Assembly: GCA_943735955.1 (NCBI GenBank)
Contig: OX030958.1
Location: 7,618,126-7,682,125 of the forward strand
Direction: 5' to 3'
Length of the DNA: 64,000 bases
DNA from: Piscicola geometra
Lineage: Eukaryota > Annelida > Clitellata > Hirudinida > Piscicolidae
Shown here: positions 41,203-53,419 of the stretch, one piece after another
How positions within the stretch are numbered: position 1 is the first letter of the stretch
Layout of the letters: each line of letters starts with the position of its first letter
Notes under the pieces: model-generated
The model's input: the letters and a program-made list of their open reading frames with translations, nothing else
What the model was told of the DNA's origin: nothing
The model's database searches: none
Position numbers and translations under genes: made by a program

Positions 41203-41232
41203 AGGCAGGCAGGCAGGCAGGTAGGTAGGTAC
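41203..41232 (+). repeat. (AGGC)n-(AGGT)n tetranucleotide repeat
   Basis: Four to five AGGC units followed by AGGT units, preceded by ATGA repeats. Confidence 0.85.
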
Positions 41233-41328
41233 ATGTGCTGTGGCTAGGCACTTCATCTCGAAGGCGCCAAACTTTGAAAGAGGAATGCAGAAACAATAGA
41301 CAGATGTTTCCAAAACACCTGCTTTCGC

Positions 41329-41764
<436 letters not shown>

Positions 41765-41984
41765 CTTTGTTTGTATGTTTGCTGGTGTGTATAGCATGAC
41801 AGCATGGGGTGTATGTGACACCGATTGTGATTGTTTTCTGAAGCGTGCAGCTCTCATGACGGTATAATTGCATTCATATGTTTGTTTGTGTGTGTTTGTA
41901 TGTATGTATGTTTGTACCATTTCCTGTTTGTATTTTGTAAATATTATTTTTTCAATCTTTGTGTATTCATGTCTTCATTGTTAA

Positions 41985-42122
41985 TGTTATTTTTGTGTAT
42001 TTGTCTGGTTGTGTATTTGTATGCTTGTGTATTTGTATATTTGTGTATTTGTATGTTTTTGTATTTGTATGCTTGTTTATTTGTATGCTTGTGTATTTGT
42101 ATGCTTGTGTATTTGTATGACT
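41985..42122 (+). repeat. GTATTTGTATGCTTGT repeat
   Basis: About eight imperfect copies of a 16-bp T/G/A unit (GTATTTGTATGCTTGT). Confidence 0.8.
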
Positions 42123-43646
42123 CTGGTGAGATTGGAACACAGACACAGCAAGGCATTCAATCTTTTCTGTTTCCTCATGCACAATCGAGGCTCCAAAGTC
42201 ACAAAAGCTTAAGATTAGCTTTTTTCTTTTTATGCATTTGCCTTAAAACTTAAAAAACTGATTAGTATCATTCTGAAAAGACACATGCCGTAAAACACCA
42301 AAATCTTTGGAAATGTAAAAATAATTAATTATTTTTATGCACTAAATAAAAATATTTAAAAAAAATTTGACATTGAAATTCTAGTTTTTTAATGAATGGT
42401 TAAAATAATTATGTACAAAACAAGAGCCCTAAATAATAACTTTTTTTTAAATTATGGTTTTTAATTGAAGGTATTTGAGGCACAATCTCCTCGCTTCTCT
42501 GAAGCGTGTCAAGTGCTAGTGACCTGATTTATCGCCTGGTCACATGACTGTCTGCTCCGATGTATGCGTCTTTCTTGTGGTGTGTATGTGTCTTTGTATC
42601 TGTCTTTGAATATAAATTACTAATAAATTAAAATTTATTTATTCTTTTCTGTGTGTATTATCAGTCTGTCTGTTTATCTATCCAAACTAATTGTATTGAA
42701 CAAATGGTTTAAATGAATTATAGCGTTTTAAAGACAATGAAAGAAGCATTAATGGTCTGTTGTAGTAGCTTTACAATCAACACTATCGACCAAAGAATTT
42801 TGAAAAGTTTCAATTGATCAGCAAGCAACAATGGTCTATAATGGCAAGATTGCAACAGGATATGGCATTTCGCGAAAGTTCACTGATGGGGCTTTTTTGC
42901 AGCATTTATGATTTATGGTTTAAAAGACTTTTTTATTAGTCTTCATCACTACCATATCTTCCAGCTCCACCAACCACTCTTCCTTTACCGCACTTCCAAA
43001 CTCCTTCAATATTTCTTATTATTTAAATTATATAACTTTTTGAATGTTAAGTTATTCAAAAAAGGTATGTGAATACTTTAATTATTGCGTTTATGAATTT
43101 TGAATGCCTAATTACAAAGGCCGTAAATTCTTGTGGATCGTGTGCTAGTTGATTCAAAGCGTTCTCACGTTCTTTCGAACCAGCTTTTTTGGCCTATTTC
43201 CGTTTATTATTTATTTTATTATTTTAATAGAATATTCTTTCGTTTTTATAAACAAAAAGTATTCATAAAATATTTGATAGAACTAAATATATAGGATACC
43301 TTAATCTTATTCTGAATCTTGTTTTAACATGAAATGACACAATTCTAATTAAAGTTAAATGTTCTAATTAAACAAAATTACATTCTGTATAAAAAAATCA
43401 TCTTTTGGTACAGTGACTGCATATTTTTCAAAAGCTTACTATTTAATCTTACATGTAAACGGAGCTCACAATACCTAACTAAACTCAGACTCCATTTTAT
43501 CTCGCAGAACAAAATTTTTACGAGATAAAAATGCAATGAAACGACTTTTTTATTCAACTTTAGGGTAGATTTATAGATTTTTAAAAAGTTGTATTTAAGA
43601 TGTTTAGGGAAAAATGGAATAAATTAATACAAATTCTTCCACACAT

Positions 43647-43794
43647 TCAACAACACATTCCATCTTGGCTCTTCTTGGTCCACGAAGAAGGTCCTTGCAC
43701 GCCATCACAATAAGGTAAATCGTATCCGATACCTGAGACCAAGTCACTGCAGCATCGAGCCGCTGTGTACTTCGGGTGGTCCCCGTCGCAGAAT
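43647..43794 (-). CDS. Possible terminal exon of a Cys-rich protein
   Basis: After an acceptor (CTGACAG) the minus frame reads FCDGDHPKYTAARCCSDL, then GYDLPYCDG and ends GMCC followed by a stop; six cysteines in about 49 residues and a higher GC content than its surroundings. It resembles the end of a secreted disulphide-rich domain, but I do not recognise the family and found no upstream exon. The alternative frame ending at 43604 is also open. It may be chance or a gene remnant. Confidence 0.25.
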
Positions 43795-43814
43795 CTGTCA
43801 GTGTGGATGTTTGT

Positions 43815-43946
43815 GGGCATACAAAACACACATGGACACACACATAGACACGCACGCACAGACACACACATGGACACACACATAGGCACGCACACACAGG
43901 CACAATCACACACACAAATACAAACACGGATAAACACGCATAAACA
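43815..43946 (+). repeat. CACACA/TGGACACACACA repeat
   Basis: Imperfect CA-rich tandem units with GGACACACACAT and GCACGCACAC variants, 20 bases upstream (minus sense) of the candidate Cys-rich exon. Confidence 0.75.
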
Positions 43947-44798
43947 CACCGAGAGTTAATTTCTACACCATCTGTTCTTTTTATATGGACAGATAGAATT
44001 TCAACCAGGCCACAGCAGAATTTACGGTTAAAAGTGAACTGTAATTCAAGCTGGTTAATAGTGGAAATGGTTATTAGGAGATTTTAAAAACAAGATAATG
44101 ATCTATTTATCCTTCAATGTACCCATCTCGAAGTATATCAAACCTTGAACGCACCATTACAGCTAACTATCAAATACTTTAAATAGGCAATTAACCTTCA
44201 AAAAAGATCAAAGCAATCATATAAGCGTTAAAGTACTTCTCACTTTCAATTGTCGATATATGGAATCATCCGAGCACGGACAACCTTTTCCACCTCCTCC
44301 CCCTCCTCCTCCTCCACTCCCTCCTTTCTTTCCACCACTTCTACCCATTTAGAATCTTTGTTTATTTTTAATTGCTTAATTGATTTGAGAATTATTGAAA
44401 TTAAAAAGAAAATACGTAGATTTCAACTAAGATTTTGAATGTTTTTTTTCGGTGTTTTTAAGTTTCAAAGATTCTTTTATTGCCTGGTTTGGCTCAATAA
44501 GTTTTCAATTTTAAATGATTTATTGTTTGTTGCACTTTTTTTACATATATTGTTTTACATTTTTTTATTATCTTGGTTTAAAGGTTGAGTTAATTTTGTA
44601 TTTTTTTATTTTAAAATGTTTTTATTTATTTTTTTAATGAATGACGTAATTTTTGATACATTGCAATGATTTTTCAAAAATTTAAAAATGAAATTGTTTT
44701 TATTTAGAAAAATATATTTTTTTAGCGCAGTATCGTTTTACGGTCAGCCAGTCAGCCATCGCTCTCTTCAAGCTCGATTCATTTTCGTCATTTCAAGC

Positions 44799-46786
44799 AT
44801 GTCGGAAAAACTGAAAGAAATTCAAAGTTTTAAAGAATATGAAGATCTTTCCAAGACCGCAAGGTGATTTAATTTATATATATGGTAACTTCATTATTAA
44901 TCCAATTTTTTCTTAGGTAGAATAAATTATTTTTAAATTATATAATCACATTATGCCATTTCAAAATCCAATTAAATTTCTATAGATGTAATATACTGCT
45001 AAAGACACTTGCAACCGCCTTTGTGGATCTTAAAGTTCTATGAATCTCTTTGCAAGGAAACCTCACTAATTCATTCTCTCTTTGAACAGCGCTGTTTTGT
45101 TGGTCTTCTCAGGCAGCAATGACGACAAGAGCTCTCAAGTAGAAGGTGTCGTGGAAGAGCTCAAGGATTCCTTGCAGTCGGTCGCAGTGCCTTGTGTCAG
45201 AGTGAGAATTTGAAAGCCACAATTTTCAAATAAACAACTTTTTTCACTGATTAATGTTCAATAAAAATAATAAATGATTTACTTTAAAGATATATTTATA
45301 ACATAATTATTATTTATGATTATGAAATAAAGTTTAAATACTTTTTATATCATTAAATAACTACTTTGTGAACAAACACTCAGGTTGAAGGTAAATCTAT
45401 TGAGCAGTTGAATGTCATCTGTCACGTTGAGTCTGTGCCCACTGTTGCCATCCTAGAGGTCATATTTCTTTAAAGCTCATAATTCTAACATGATAATTCA
45501 TTTCAATAATTATGAGGAGTTTTAATTAAGTTAATATCACTTATTTAAAGTATGATTGTTATGAATTATAAATAATTACTTTTTAATTCTCAAACGGTTG
45601 ATTCAGCACATTATTTTCAACAACAACAACAATAACTATAGGGAACAAGGCTCCACGCCAGGGTGGAGGGGGTGGCTCCTAGAGAGATCAAGAAGGCGGT
45701 CGAGGAGTTTGTCAAGATGAAGGTGCTACTGTTGATGATGATGATGAACCACCACAACCATATAAAATCTTCTCACTACCATCACCACAACCATCACTAC
45801 TTCTACCACCATTAAAACCACCAACAACCACCTCCACAACACAACCTTCACTACCACCACCATCATAACTACCTTCACTACAACACAACCACCATAACCA
45901 CTATCACCACTAATATTTCAACCACTACCACCACTAAAATTACAACCACTACTACCACTAACATTACCACTAACACTACCACCACCACCACTCCCAGTCT
46001 GAGAGTGATGGCAAGCGTGAAGAAATGCAGGCACGCCTGAGGGCGCTGGTGAAGCAGCACAAGGTGATGGTCTTCATCAAGGGAACTGCCGAGAAGCCAT
46101 TTTGCGGCTTCAGCAAGAAACTCATTGCGCTCCTGAACGCCAAGAAGTTTGTCATTGGTGGAGGCGGTGGTGGCCGAGTGGATGGGTGCTTGTATCGCTT
46201 TTTTGTGTATATTGCTCTTGCCTTTTGATTTACGCTTTCCTCGTGCTGTGATGATTGTTAAATTATTTATAATTCAATATGTAAATTATTTAAAATTGTT
46301 GCAAGCATTCCTTTAACACATTTCCCAACTCCCAGCACCTCCAAGTCCCGCCTCTCCTCTCCATCCATCACAACCATCGCCACCACGGCAGAGTCAAGTA
46401 CGGCTACTTCAACATCTTCGACGACGAGGAGGTTAGACAAGGCCTCAAGGAGTTCTCCAACTGGCCCACCTACCCTCAACTCTACGTCGACGGAGAATTG
46501 CTTGGTGGCATTGACGTCGTCACTGTGAGTCATGATGGTGATGATGATGATGAGTGCGATGTGGTTGGTGTAAGTAATGATGCTGATTGAGGTAATAGTA
46601 ATGATGCTGATTGAGGTAATAGTAATGATGCTGATTGAGGTAATAGTAATGATGTAAGTTGTGGTAAAAGTAATGATGTTGATTGAGGTAATTGTAATGA
46701 GTAGAGTAATCTTGATGATGATTTTTTTCTAACAGGAAATGGATGAGGAAGGACAGTTGGATGAAGCTCTGGGCATTCAAGCATGA
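44799..46786 (+). CDS. GLRX3: Monothiol glutaredoxin-3 (PICOT type), 7 exons
   Basis: Exons 44799-44863, 45090-45201, 45384-45458, 45643-45723, 45998-46146, 46392-46524, 46736-46786; phases agree, 221 residues. GLRX3 proteins bind a bridging 2Fe-2S cluster with glutathione and deliver iron to cytosolic Fe-S assembly. Residues 1-110 form a thioredoxin-like domain that keeps the cis-proline strand (SVPTVAIL) but has [11 protein letters not shown] where the family has W-A-x-W-x-x-x-C, so no redox cysteine. Residues 112-221 form a Grx domain: [19 protein letters not shown] with the CGFS cysteine at 147, [20 protein letters not shown], and [14 protein letters not shown]. Only one Grx domain is present, as in yeast Grx3/4; human GLRX3 has two. 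The gene ends [13 protein letters not shown]. Confidence 0.96.
45735..45990 (+). repeat. ACCACT/CCACCA-rich tract before GLRX3 exon 5
   Basis: Imperfect ACCACTA, ACCACCAC and CATCACCAC repeats fill intron 4 to within a few bases of the acceptor CTCCCAG. Confidence 0.8.
46569..46702 (+). repeat. 24-bp tandem repeat in GLRX3 intron 6
   Basis: About five copies of TAATGATGCTGATTGAGG plus TAATAG; the minus-strand Tyr/Leu/Asn/Gln/His ORF (46520-46798) is a repeat reading. Confidence 0.85.
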
Positions 46787-47003
46787 TGCATGATGCATTC
46801 AGTTAAACATTCACATCTACGCATTACTCCTTCAAACTGTTACACGGGGTGCTTGTAATTGGCAATTAGAATGAAACATTCGTTTGCGGAATATATTTTG
46901 TTAATTAATTTACTAATTGGCTTAATGAAGGAGTGTTTCTGGTATGTTGCTGTGTGGTTTGTGTCTGATTTTGCATTGATTCCATTGCTGGGAGGTTAAA
47001 AAT

Positions 47004-47020
47004 AATAAAAATTATTTATT
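47004..47020. terminator. Overlapping convergent poly(A) signals of GLRX3 and mRpS16
   Basis: Plus-strand AATAAA at 47004-47009 (218 bases after the GLRX3 stop) and minus-strand AATAAA (TTTATT at 47015-47020, 15 bases after the mRpS16 stop). The two transcripts should overlap or abut at their 3' ends. Confidence 0.55.
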
Positions 47021-47034
47021 TAAAATCGACTCCG

Positions 47035-48117
47035 TTAACTTGTATTTTCTCGATCAATCTCACTAGCATCATTATCAGCAGTATCAGATGATGATTCTTG
47101 CTGTGCTTTTTTTTCTCTGTTTCTTTTGGCAATCATGTAGATTCGTGGGTGGATGGGGTAGAAGCCAGACAGACCTGTGTGTGTTTTATATTAAACTGAG
47201 CAATTAAAATACATTTCCATTATGAAAATTAACTGACGCAATCTGAGCTTAAAGAGAAGTCATCATTGAAAAGACAAGTAGCTATATATCTATTGCATTT
47301 AATAGTTTATACAAATGTTTTCTATTCAAGATAAGTTTTCAATAAGACTTGGTTATTTACTGACCAAGCAGTTTTTCCACTGGTTCAGTTATCTCGACTC
47401 CCTTGCCCATCAACTGCTTTAGTCGCTCGTAATTGAATGAGACAACCTGGTGGTAATTGCTGCTTTGAAATAGGAAACTAAATGAGAAAACAAAAGTGGG
47501 TAAATGTTTTGAAAAGTTCTAACTGATATGGAAAAAGATGAAAAGAAAAAAATTGTTTTAATGAAAATACCATGTGAAGAGTAACATTAAAAGAAATAAC
47601 GTGAAATGATGCATATGCAGACAGAACCTTCTGGTTGAGTTTATTGGGAATGGGGTCGAAGGTTCCAAGTTGTTCCAGTCCAGGGTCATCCCGCGCCATC
47701 GACTTGTCTGCCAGCACAATGTGGTAGAAGGGGCGGTTCGTGCAGCCCATCTTTGCCAGCCTGATCACTTGAACTTTCTGGAAAAATGAATAAGTTTTAG
47801 GTGGAGTTGTTGAGTATACAATTGAAATTTATTTGGGTTATTGTCAAAAGAAACTTTTTTTTGTAGTGAAAGCGCAATGCATTTTAAATTTGAATTTTTA
47901 AATAAAAAATATTGTTTTGAAATGTGTGATAACTTGTGCAACTATATGAATAAATTTGACTTTGAAACTTTTTTGGCAAAATATACATCAGATAGAATTA
48001 TTAAAGCAAAATCTTACGGTTGTTAATATTGCAAGATTTATATATAAAAAAACAATTTTATAGAAAAAGTTGTAGAAATAAATGTGCCCTTACCCTGTAT
48101 ATCCGAGCAGTAGCCAT
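47035..48117 (-). CDS. MRPS16: Mitochondrial small ribosomal subunit protein bS16m, 4 exons
   Basis: Exons 48094-48117, 47628-47777, 47365-47446, 47035-47174; phases agree, 131 residues. The protein starts MATARIYRKVQVIRLAKMGC, then TNRPFYHIVLADKSMARD and EQLGTFDPIPN, the diagnostic S16 signature (RxxRxG-NRPFYxIV, ExLGxYxP), followed by VSFNYERLKQLMGKG, EPVEKLLGLSGFYPIHP and a charged Ser/Asp-rich tail. It is a component of the mitoribosomal small subunit; the short basic N-terminus is consistent with import. Human MRPS16 is 137 residues. The longer reading of exon 2 (to 47478) passes the donor AAG|GTTCTG and is intron. Confidence 0.96.
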
Positions 48118-50522
48118 AGTAATAATTTATTTATTATCGTCTTTTAAATGGGTTCTTTGTGTTTTTAGTTTGGTCTATGCTAAAAAATATTTTCAATTGT
48201 AATATTGAATATATTATTTAAATAGATTCTAAATACTGAAAATAAAATATTACTAAACTATTTTTGTATTTGCATTGATAAATTCGCGTTTTGTATCTCA
48301 AAAGCTTGAATTAATAAAAAAAAACTTTTGTAAGTTCCACAAACATCTTTTATTTTTTATGTCTATATGTCTTTTACCTAGACATGTTTGCGAACATTTT
48401 CTAAAAAACTTTTTTAACCTCAAAATCAATATAGTTTTTTCTCGAGGAAAAATATGTACTAATAAAACCTTTTTAAAAAGTCACTGATTCAAGTGAGAAA
48501 TTTAATAATTTTAATAATATTTATTTATAATAATTTTTCAGAGAGTTCTAGAAGTTTATTTTAGAACAAAAATTTATGTGAAAGAAAACAATAAATCAAA
48601 AGAACTTTATATAATTAAAATAAGAACTTCGATTTTTCTCAATTGATTTATGAATAATCATTTAAAACTATTTCAATATTATTCAAAAGAATATTTCATA
48701 CATTAGATTATTTATGGAAATGTTAAAAAAATATTATAAAGGAAAGTAAATAAAAAAGTAGCAAAAGTCATTGAAAATGATGATAAGTAAAAATTAATAA
48801 TAATGGAGGATCAAACGTTTAAAGTTCCATTCAACATATAATATTTTCAAATATTTACTAAAAATGAGTTCGTAAAGATGAATGATCGAAAGGTGCGTGG
48901 ACGTTGAAATTCAAGCGTAGAGAAGGAGAAATATTGGAAAGAGTAGGCGAGCACGTAAAATCAACGCTTTTGAAGTATGCAAAAAGCTGTCTATTAATAA
49001 ATGAACTTTGTTGCCTTTGAAAGATGTGTTTTAAAAAGTTTTCTTACTTTATCCTATTTAAAATATTTACTGCATCATTTTTTAAAGCTTTCGAGTTATA
49101 ATAATGTCATTTATCTTTTGTTTTTAAAAAGTACAATCATTTTATTTTTAAATACAATTAAAGATGATACTTTAAATCCCTCGAGGTTTAAAAAAGTCAA
49201 AGAATTTGTAAAAGCATTTTTTCGATAATTCAAAGACGCTGATTTTAGATGAAACCTATATAGGGGGTTTACTAGCTAAGTTTCTAGGGAGTGCGTGCAA
49301 CTCTTGCTGAAAGTCTAAAGTTTAAACTCGTAGCGTAGCAGAAATTAGAAAAGTAAAAAATATTTGAAATAAATTCGGCTATTAATATAAAGATTTGGAA
49401 TTGTTTCAATAATAGTTGTTGGCAATTTCATAATAAGTATGATTGGCTGTTTATTCGTTAAAAAATTAATAATTCAAGTTAACTTCTATTCTTCAAGTAT
49501 TTAATAAGCATACTAAAAAATAATTTTAATTCTTTCGTAAATTTCAATTTTGGAAGCATAAAAATTAAAAAAAATAAATCTATAAAAAAATGTTAATGTA
49601 GAAAAAGTAATACAAAAAATATTCTCGGTCAGCTTAAGCGCCCATCATCACCAAGCAAAAGAATGAATATAATATAAAATGGAAATTTTAAAAAAATGTT
49701 TAGAAAATAGGCATAAAAAATTATTTCAAGGTATCTTGGAGTCGCTTCTATTTTCTACAGAGAAATATGTACACAAGTTATACAAAAGTTTAGAAAGATT
49801 TCTAGTCTGAAAATTTGTGTAAAAAAATCCTTTGAGTTTATAATCCATTTTCTTTTTTTTCAAGCGCTTCACTGAAAATGGGTTTTCACAAAGAATAATG
49901 ATTTAAAAAAGATAAAAATCGTGCTACTCAATACATGTAGAAACTCTATTATTTACTTCAATGGTGGAATAAAATTTCACATTTATATATACTTTTTTTT
50001 TACATCTCGTACAATATTTTCCAATTTGCGATCAATTATTTGAGAAAAAGTTGAAAAAGTTCTTTTTGGATCATCACTCATCTCTCAATAACTCTGCCTA
50101 CCACATTTTTTCCTATTAATATTATTTCTTATTCATACTTTAAATTGTTTTAAAAACTCATTCCAGCCCACCATTGAAGACTTGAAAACAATTATCGATA
50201 TCCTTTCTCTGCTCAAACTGATATGTTTCTAATAGTTTTTATAGGAAAGAGACTTTTAGACTTTACTGAAACATTTTTCTTCTCCAATTTCTGCCGTGCT
50301 CGCTTCACTGTCTCATTTCTCGACGATATTCTATCAAAGCCGCTCTTAAACTCTTTACAACTTTTTCAGTCTTTCAATTCTCGTTCCTACCGCAACCACG
50401 TCTCCTAACTCCTTCTTTCTTTAGCGTGCAACAAGGCGCCATTACGCCCCTTCTAATTCACTTTCAAGGCTTTAAACTTCAAAGGAGGTCTCAGCTTTAA
50501 CCGCTCAATCCAGGCGCTTTCT
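48118..50522. other. AT-rich intergenic region, no gene seen
   Basis: Low-GC sequence with no recognisable coding, RNA or repeat element. Short ORFs (e.g. 49001-49228) are typical chance readings of AT-rich DNA. Confidence 0.5.
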
Positions 50523-52252
50523 TCAATTCTCTGTTCCTTCTAGTGTAGCATTGCTTTTAGGTTTGTAGTGTTTTCTTGGAATCCGATCTTTTCGCTGTTC
50601 ATTGCCCCCACAAGCGTCAGCTCCCTTTCCATCACCACCATCATTATCACCACCATCATTATCACCACCATCATTATCACCACCATCATTATCATCACCA
50701 TCATTATCATCACTATCAATATCATTACCAACTCCATTATTGACATCATTTTCCCCTCCCCTATCATTTGAATCCTCAGCATCATTATCATCGTCACCCT
50801 CATCATTACCATCACCACCAACACGAGCATCATTATCATTACCATCGCCACCACCAGTGACAGCCTCTTCTCCATTATTCGAGCCTGAGGACCACGACTC
50901 AGCGGCGTTGATGATGACGTCAGGAATGAGGAGTGACGTCATCATGGTGGTGGGGAAGGAGGGGTGTGAGGAGTGAGGGGGGAAGGAAGACTGGGGGGAG
51001 AGTTGAGACTTGGAGCGTTTAGAAGGACGTCCTTTGAGGTGTTTGGAGGAGGTGTTGAGAGTCTCTGGTGAGGTTGCTTGGGTGCCCTGCAGCGTGAAGG
51101 AGATCGAGTTTCCTAGCTTCGTGTGCGTGTTGTCGTGTGCGTGCGTGTCGTGCTGTTTTTGTTGTTGTTGTTGTTGTTGTTGTTGAGGGGTGTGTTGCTG
51201 TTGTTTTAGGGGGATGTGATCTTTTGTTTGTTGTGTTCTCGCTTCTTTATGACGAGGTCTTTGTAGGATTGGCATGCGTTCAGTCGAGGGGCTGCACGAT
51301 AATTGATGCTTCAGTGGTTTGCGTGGTTGTTGTTGTTGTGGTTGTTGTTGGGTGTTTGTAAATTTTTCCTCTTTTGTCGACTTTGGTTGGCACATCACAA
51401 CTTCGTTTTTTTGATTTAGAGAGGGGCTGCGTAGTCTTCTCGGCTTCCGTTGCCCAGATTCTTTAATGTTTTTTTTACACTTTTTCGCTTGCAGCTCTTC
51501 CACCCCTGCGGAATATTGATTTCGATGAGAACCAAAGTGTGTTTTTTTTGCCTTTTGAGAATTCTTTTCTGAGTTTTTAAGGTTATTTTGCTCGTGGCGT
51601 TGTGAGTTTTTGTGGTTTTGCTGCTGATATGTCTTTTGGGATGATGAAGCGGTCACACGAGGCGAAACCCCGCCAACATCTTCATTTCCATCGGGCACAT
51701 TTATTTCTTTTTCCATTTTTTTAATAGATTTTCTTTTTTTGTATTTTACAACATTTAAATAAGCATTTTCGAAAAAATTGTTTATGTTTTTTGTTTTAGT
51801 GCTTTTTTCCTTTTTAAAACAGCTTTTAGTCTTCGCAAACCTTTGAGTGGTTTCATCTTCATCATAATCATCGTCATCATTACAAGCAACATCATTACGA
51901 CAACTTTTTTTCCCATTACCATCATCATTATCATCACCACTCAACTCCCTGCTTTCATTTTCTTTTTTTCTGTCTATCTCACAATTCAACAACACCACGT
52001 TCTTTTTTTCATCATCGTCACTATCATCTCTATAATCACGTCCTGAGCCATTATCACTATCATAATCATCTTTTTCATCATCGTCTTCTTCATCTTCATC
52101 ATCATCTTCTTTCTCTTCTTCATCATCATCTTCTTCTGCATCATCATCATCATCATCATCACCATCACAATTTTTTTCTTCACACTGTTTATTTTTTCTA
52201 TTTAAAAATTGGTCAGCACTGTCACACTCATCCTCATTGCCAACACCACAAC

Positions 52253-52291
<39 letters not shown>

Positions 52292-52784
52292 CACCATCCT
52301 CATCATCAGAACTAATTCTAAACCTTTTTTCTGACGACCTATTTGTAAACTTTTCGGATGGGCACCAAGATGGATGGGCGAGAGGATGGTTTGGAGAGGC
52401 TTTGCGCGCTAGAGTCGTCTGTGGTGACGGATCGATGGTTGCAGCGGCAGCGACGGATGGATGGATCAAGGCTTGATTTGAGAGGTTTTGAGACGAATGA
52501 ATCGAGGATTGAATGGATGTTAGACTGGAGGCTTGCGTTTCAGTGTTGATGTTGTTGTTGCTTTGTTTGTTGCTGCATGAACTATTTGTCGCAACAATCA
52601 TTTCAGTATCATCATCATCGATATTTTTAATCTTTTGGTCGTTGTTTTTAGTTTCTGAGTCGTTTTTGAATTCCTTCGAGTTGTTGTAGTTGAGGATGAT
52701 GTTGTTGATGCTGTCGATGCCAGTGGGGTTGCGTGAAGGTGCTTGTTGTGCTTGTTGTTGTTCCAAGGAAAAGAAGCGCTGCAT
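50523..52784 (-). CDS. Unidentified acidic, low-complexity, intronless ORF (753 aa)
   Basis: Single open frame starting MQRFFSLEQQQAQQ (ATG in an ACCAAA context) and ending LEGTEN. No domain is recognised. Order of composition: Asn/Ser-rich N-terminus; a Pro/Ser segment; an Asp/Glu block from about residue 160 with a 12-residue Asp run; Lys-rich basic segments with nuclear-localisation-like stretches (KYKKRKSIKKMEKE, KCKKNIKESGQRKPRRLRS); Gln runs of 5 to 9; KGRPSKRSKS, resembling an AT-hook-like basic patch; then (GGDND)n and a basic end (RIPRKHYKPK). This suggests an intrinsically disordered nuclear or chromatin-associated protein, by inference only. The frame stays open upstream to an acceptor-like CACACAG near 52820, so a 5' exon is possible. 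It lies directly downstream of the proton channel on the same strand, but that gene has its own stop at 53420. Confidence 0.6.
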
Positions 52785-52789
52785 TTTGG

Positions 52790-53419
52790 TGTACCTCTTT
52801 GGAACGTTTTTGTTGATACTTTGGTGTCTGTGTGTGGTTGTTTAAAAGATGGTTTTCATGTGTTTTATTTTAATAGTGTATGTTTTTATGTGTTTTCGAT
52901 TAATAGTGTGTTTTTATGTATGTGCGCATAGTTTTTTTTGGGTCTGCACAGCTATGAAAATAGTTTTGAGTTTTTTGCCAAACCAAAATAATTCTATCAT
53001 CATAAATCACGTTTTGCTGATAAAGCAAAATGACTGAAAAACTTTTAAAATATAGAAAATATATTTTTTAAAAGAAGCAATATTCACAAGAGCGGCCAAT
53101 AAAATTATTACCAGCAAAACACATTTTTTCTGTATTTTCAGTTTTTTCTCAAAAACAAAATAATTTATTTTGTCTTTTGAAATTCGTTTATTTAAAAAAA
53201 CTTACTTCTATTGGCATTTCATAATAGGCATGAAAGCTTCATAAACGAAAAAAAGAAAGTAAATGTAATATTCTAAATGTTTATTTATTATTTAATTTTT
53301 ATTCTTAAGAATAAATTAAAATAAATTTTAAATGTTAATCTAAGAAATAACTTGAGCATGGTAAGTAAATAAAATATCTTCTTAAAAATTTATATAAAAG
53401 TATTTTTTATATAAAATAA
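52790..53419. other. Spacer between ORF and proton-channel 3' end
   Basis: AT-rich; contains a minus-strand AATAAA (TTTATT near 53283) that may end the proton-channel mRNA. No gene seen. Confidence 0.45.

Noticed and set aside
45878..46060. Val-rich minus ORF
   Set aside because: Antisense of the CACCA-rich GLRX3 intron 4.
47478..47768. 96-codon version of the S16 exon
   Set aside because: The reading beyond the donor at 47628 is AT-rich and unlike S16; the spliced model restores the conserved C-terminal half.
50540..50976. Short Met/Ile- and Pro/Ser-rich ORFs
   Set aside because: Other-frame shadows of the GGDND repeat region in the 753-codon ORF.
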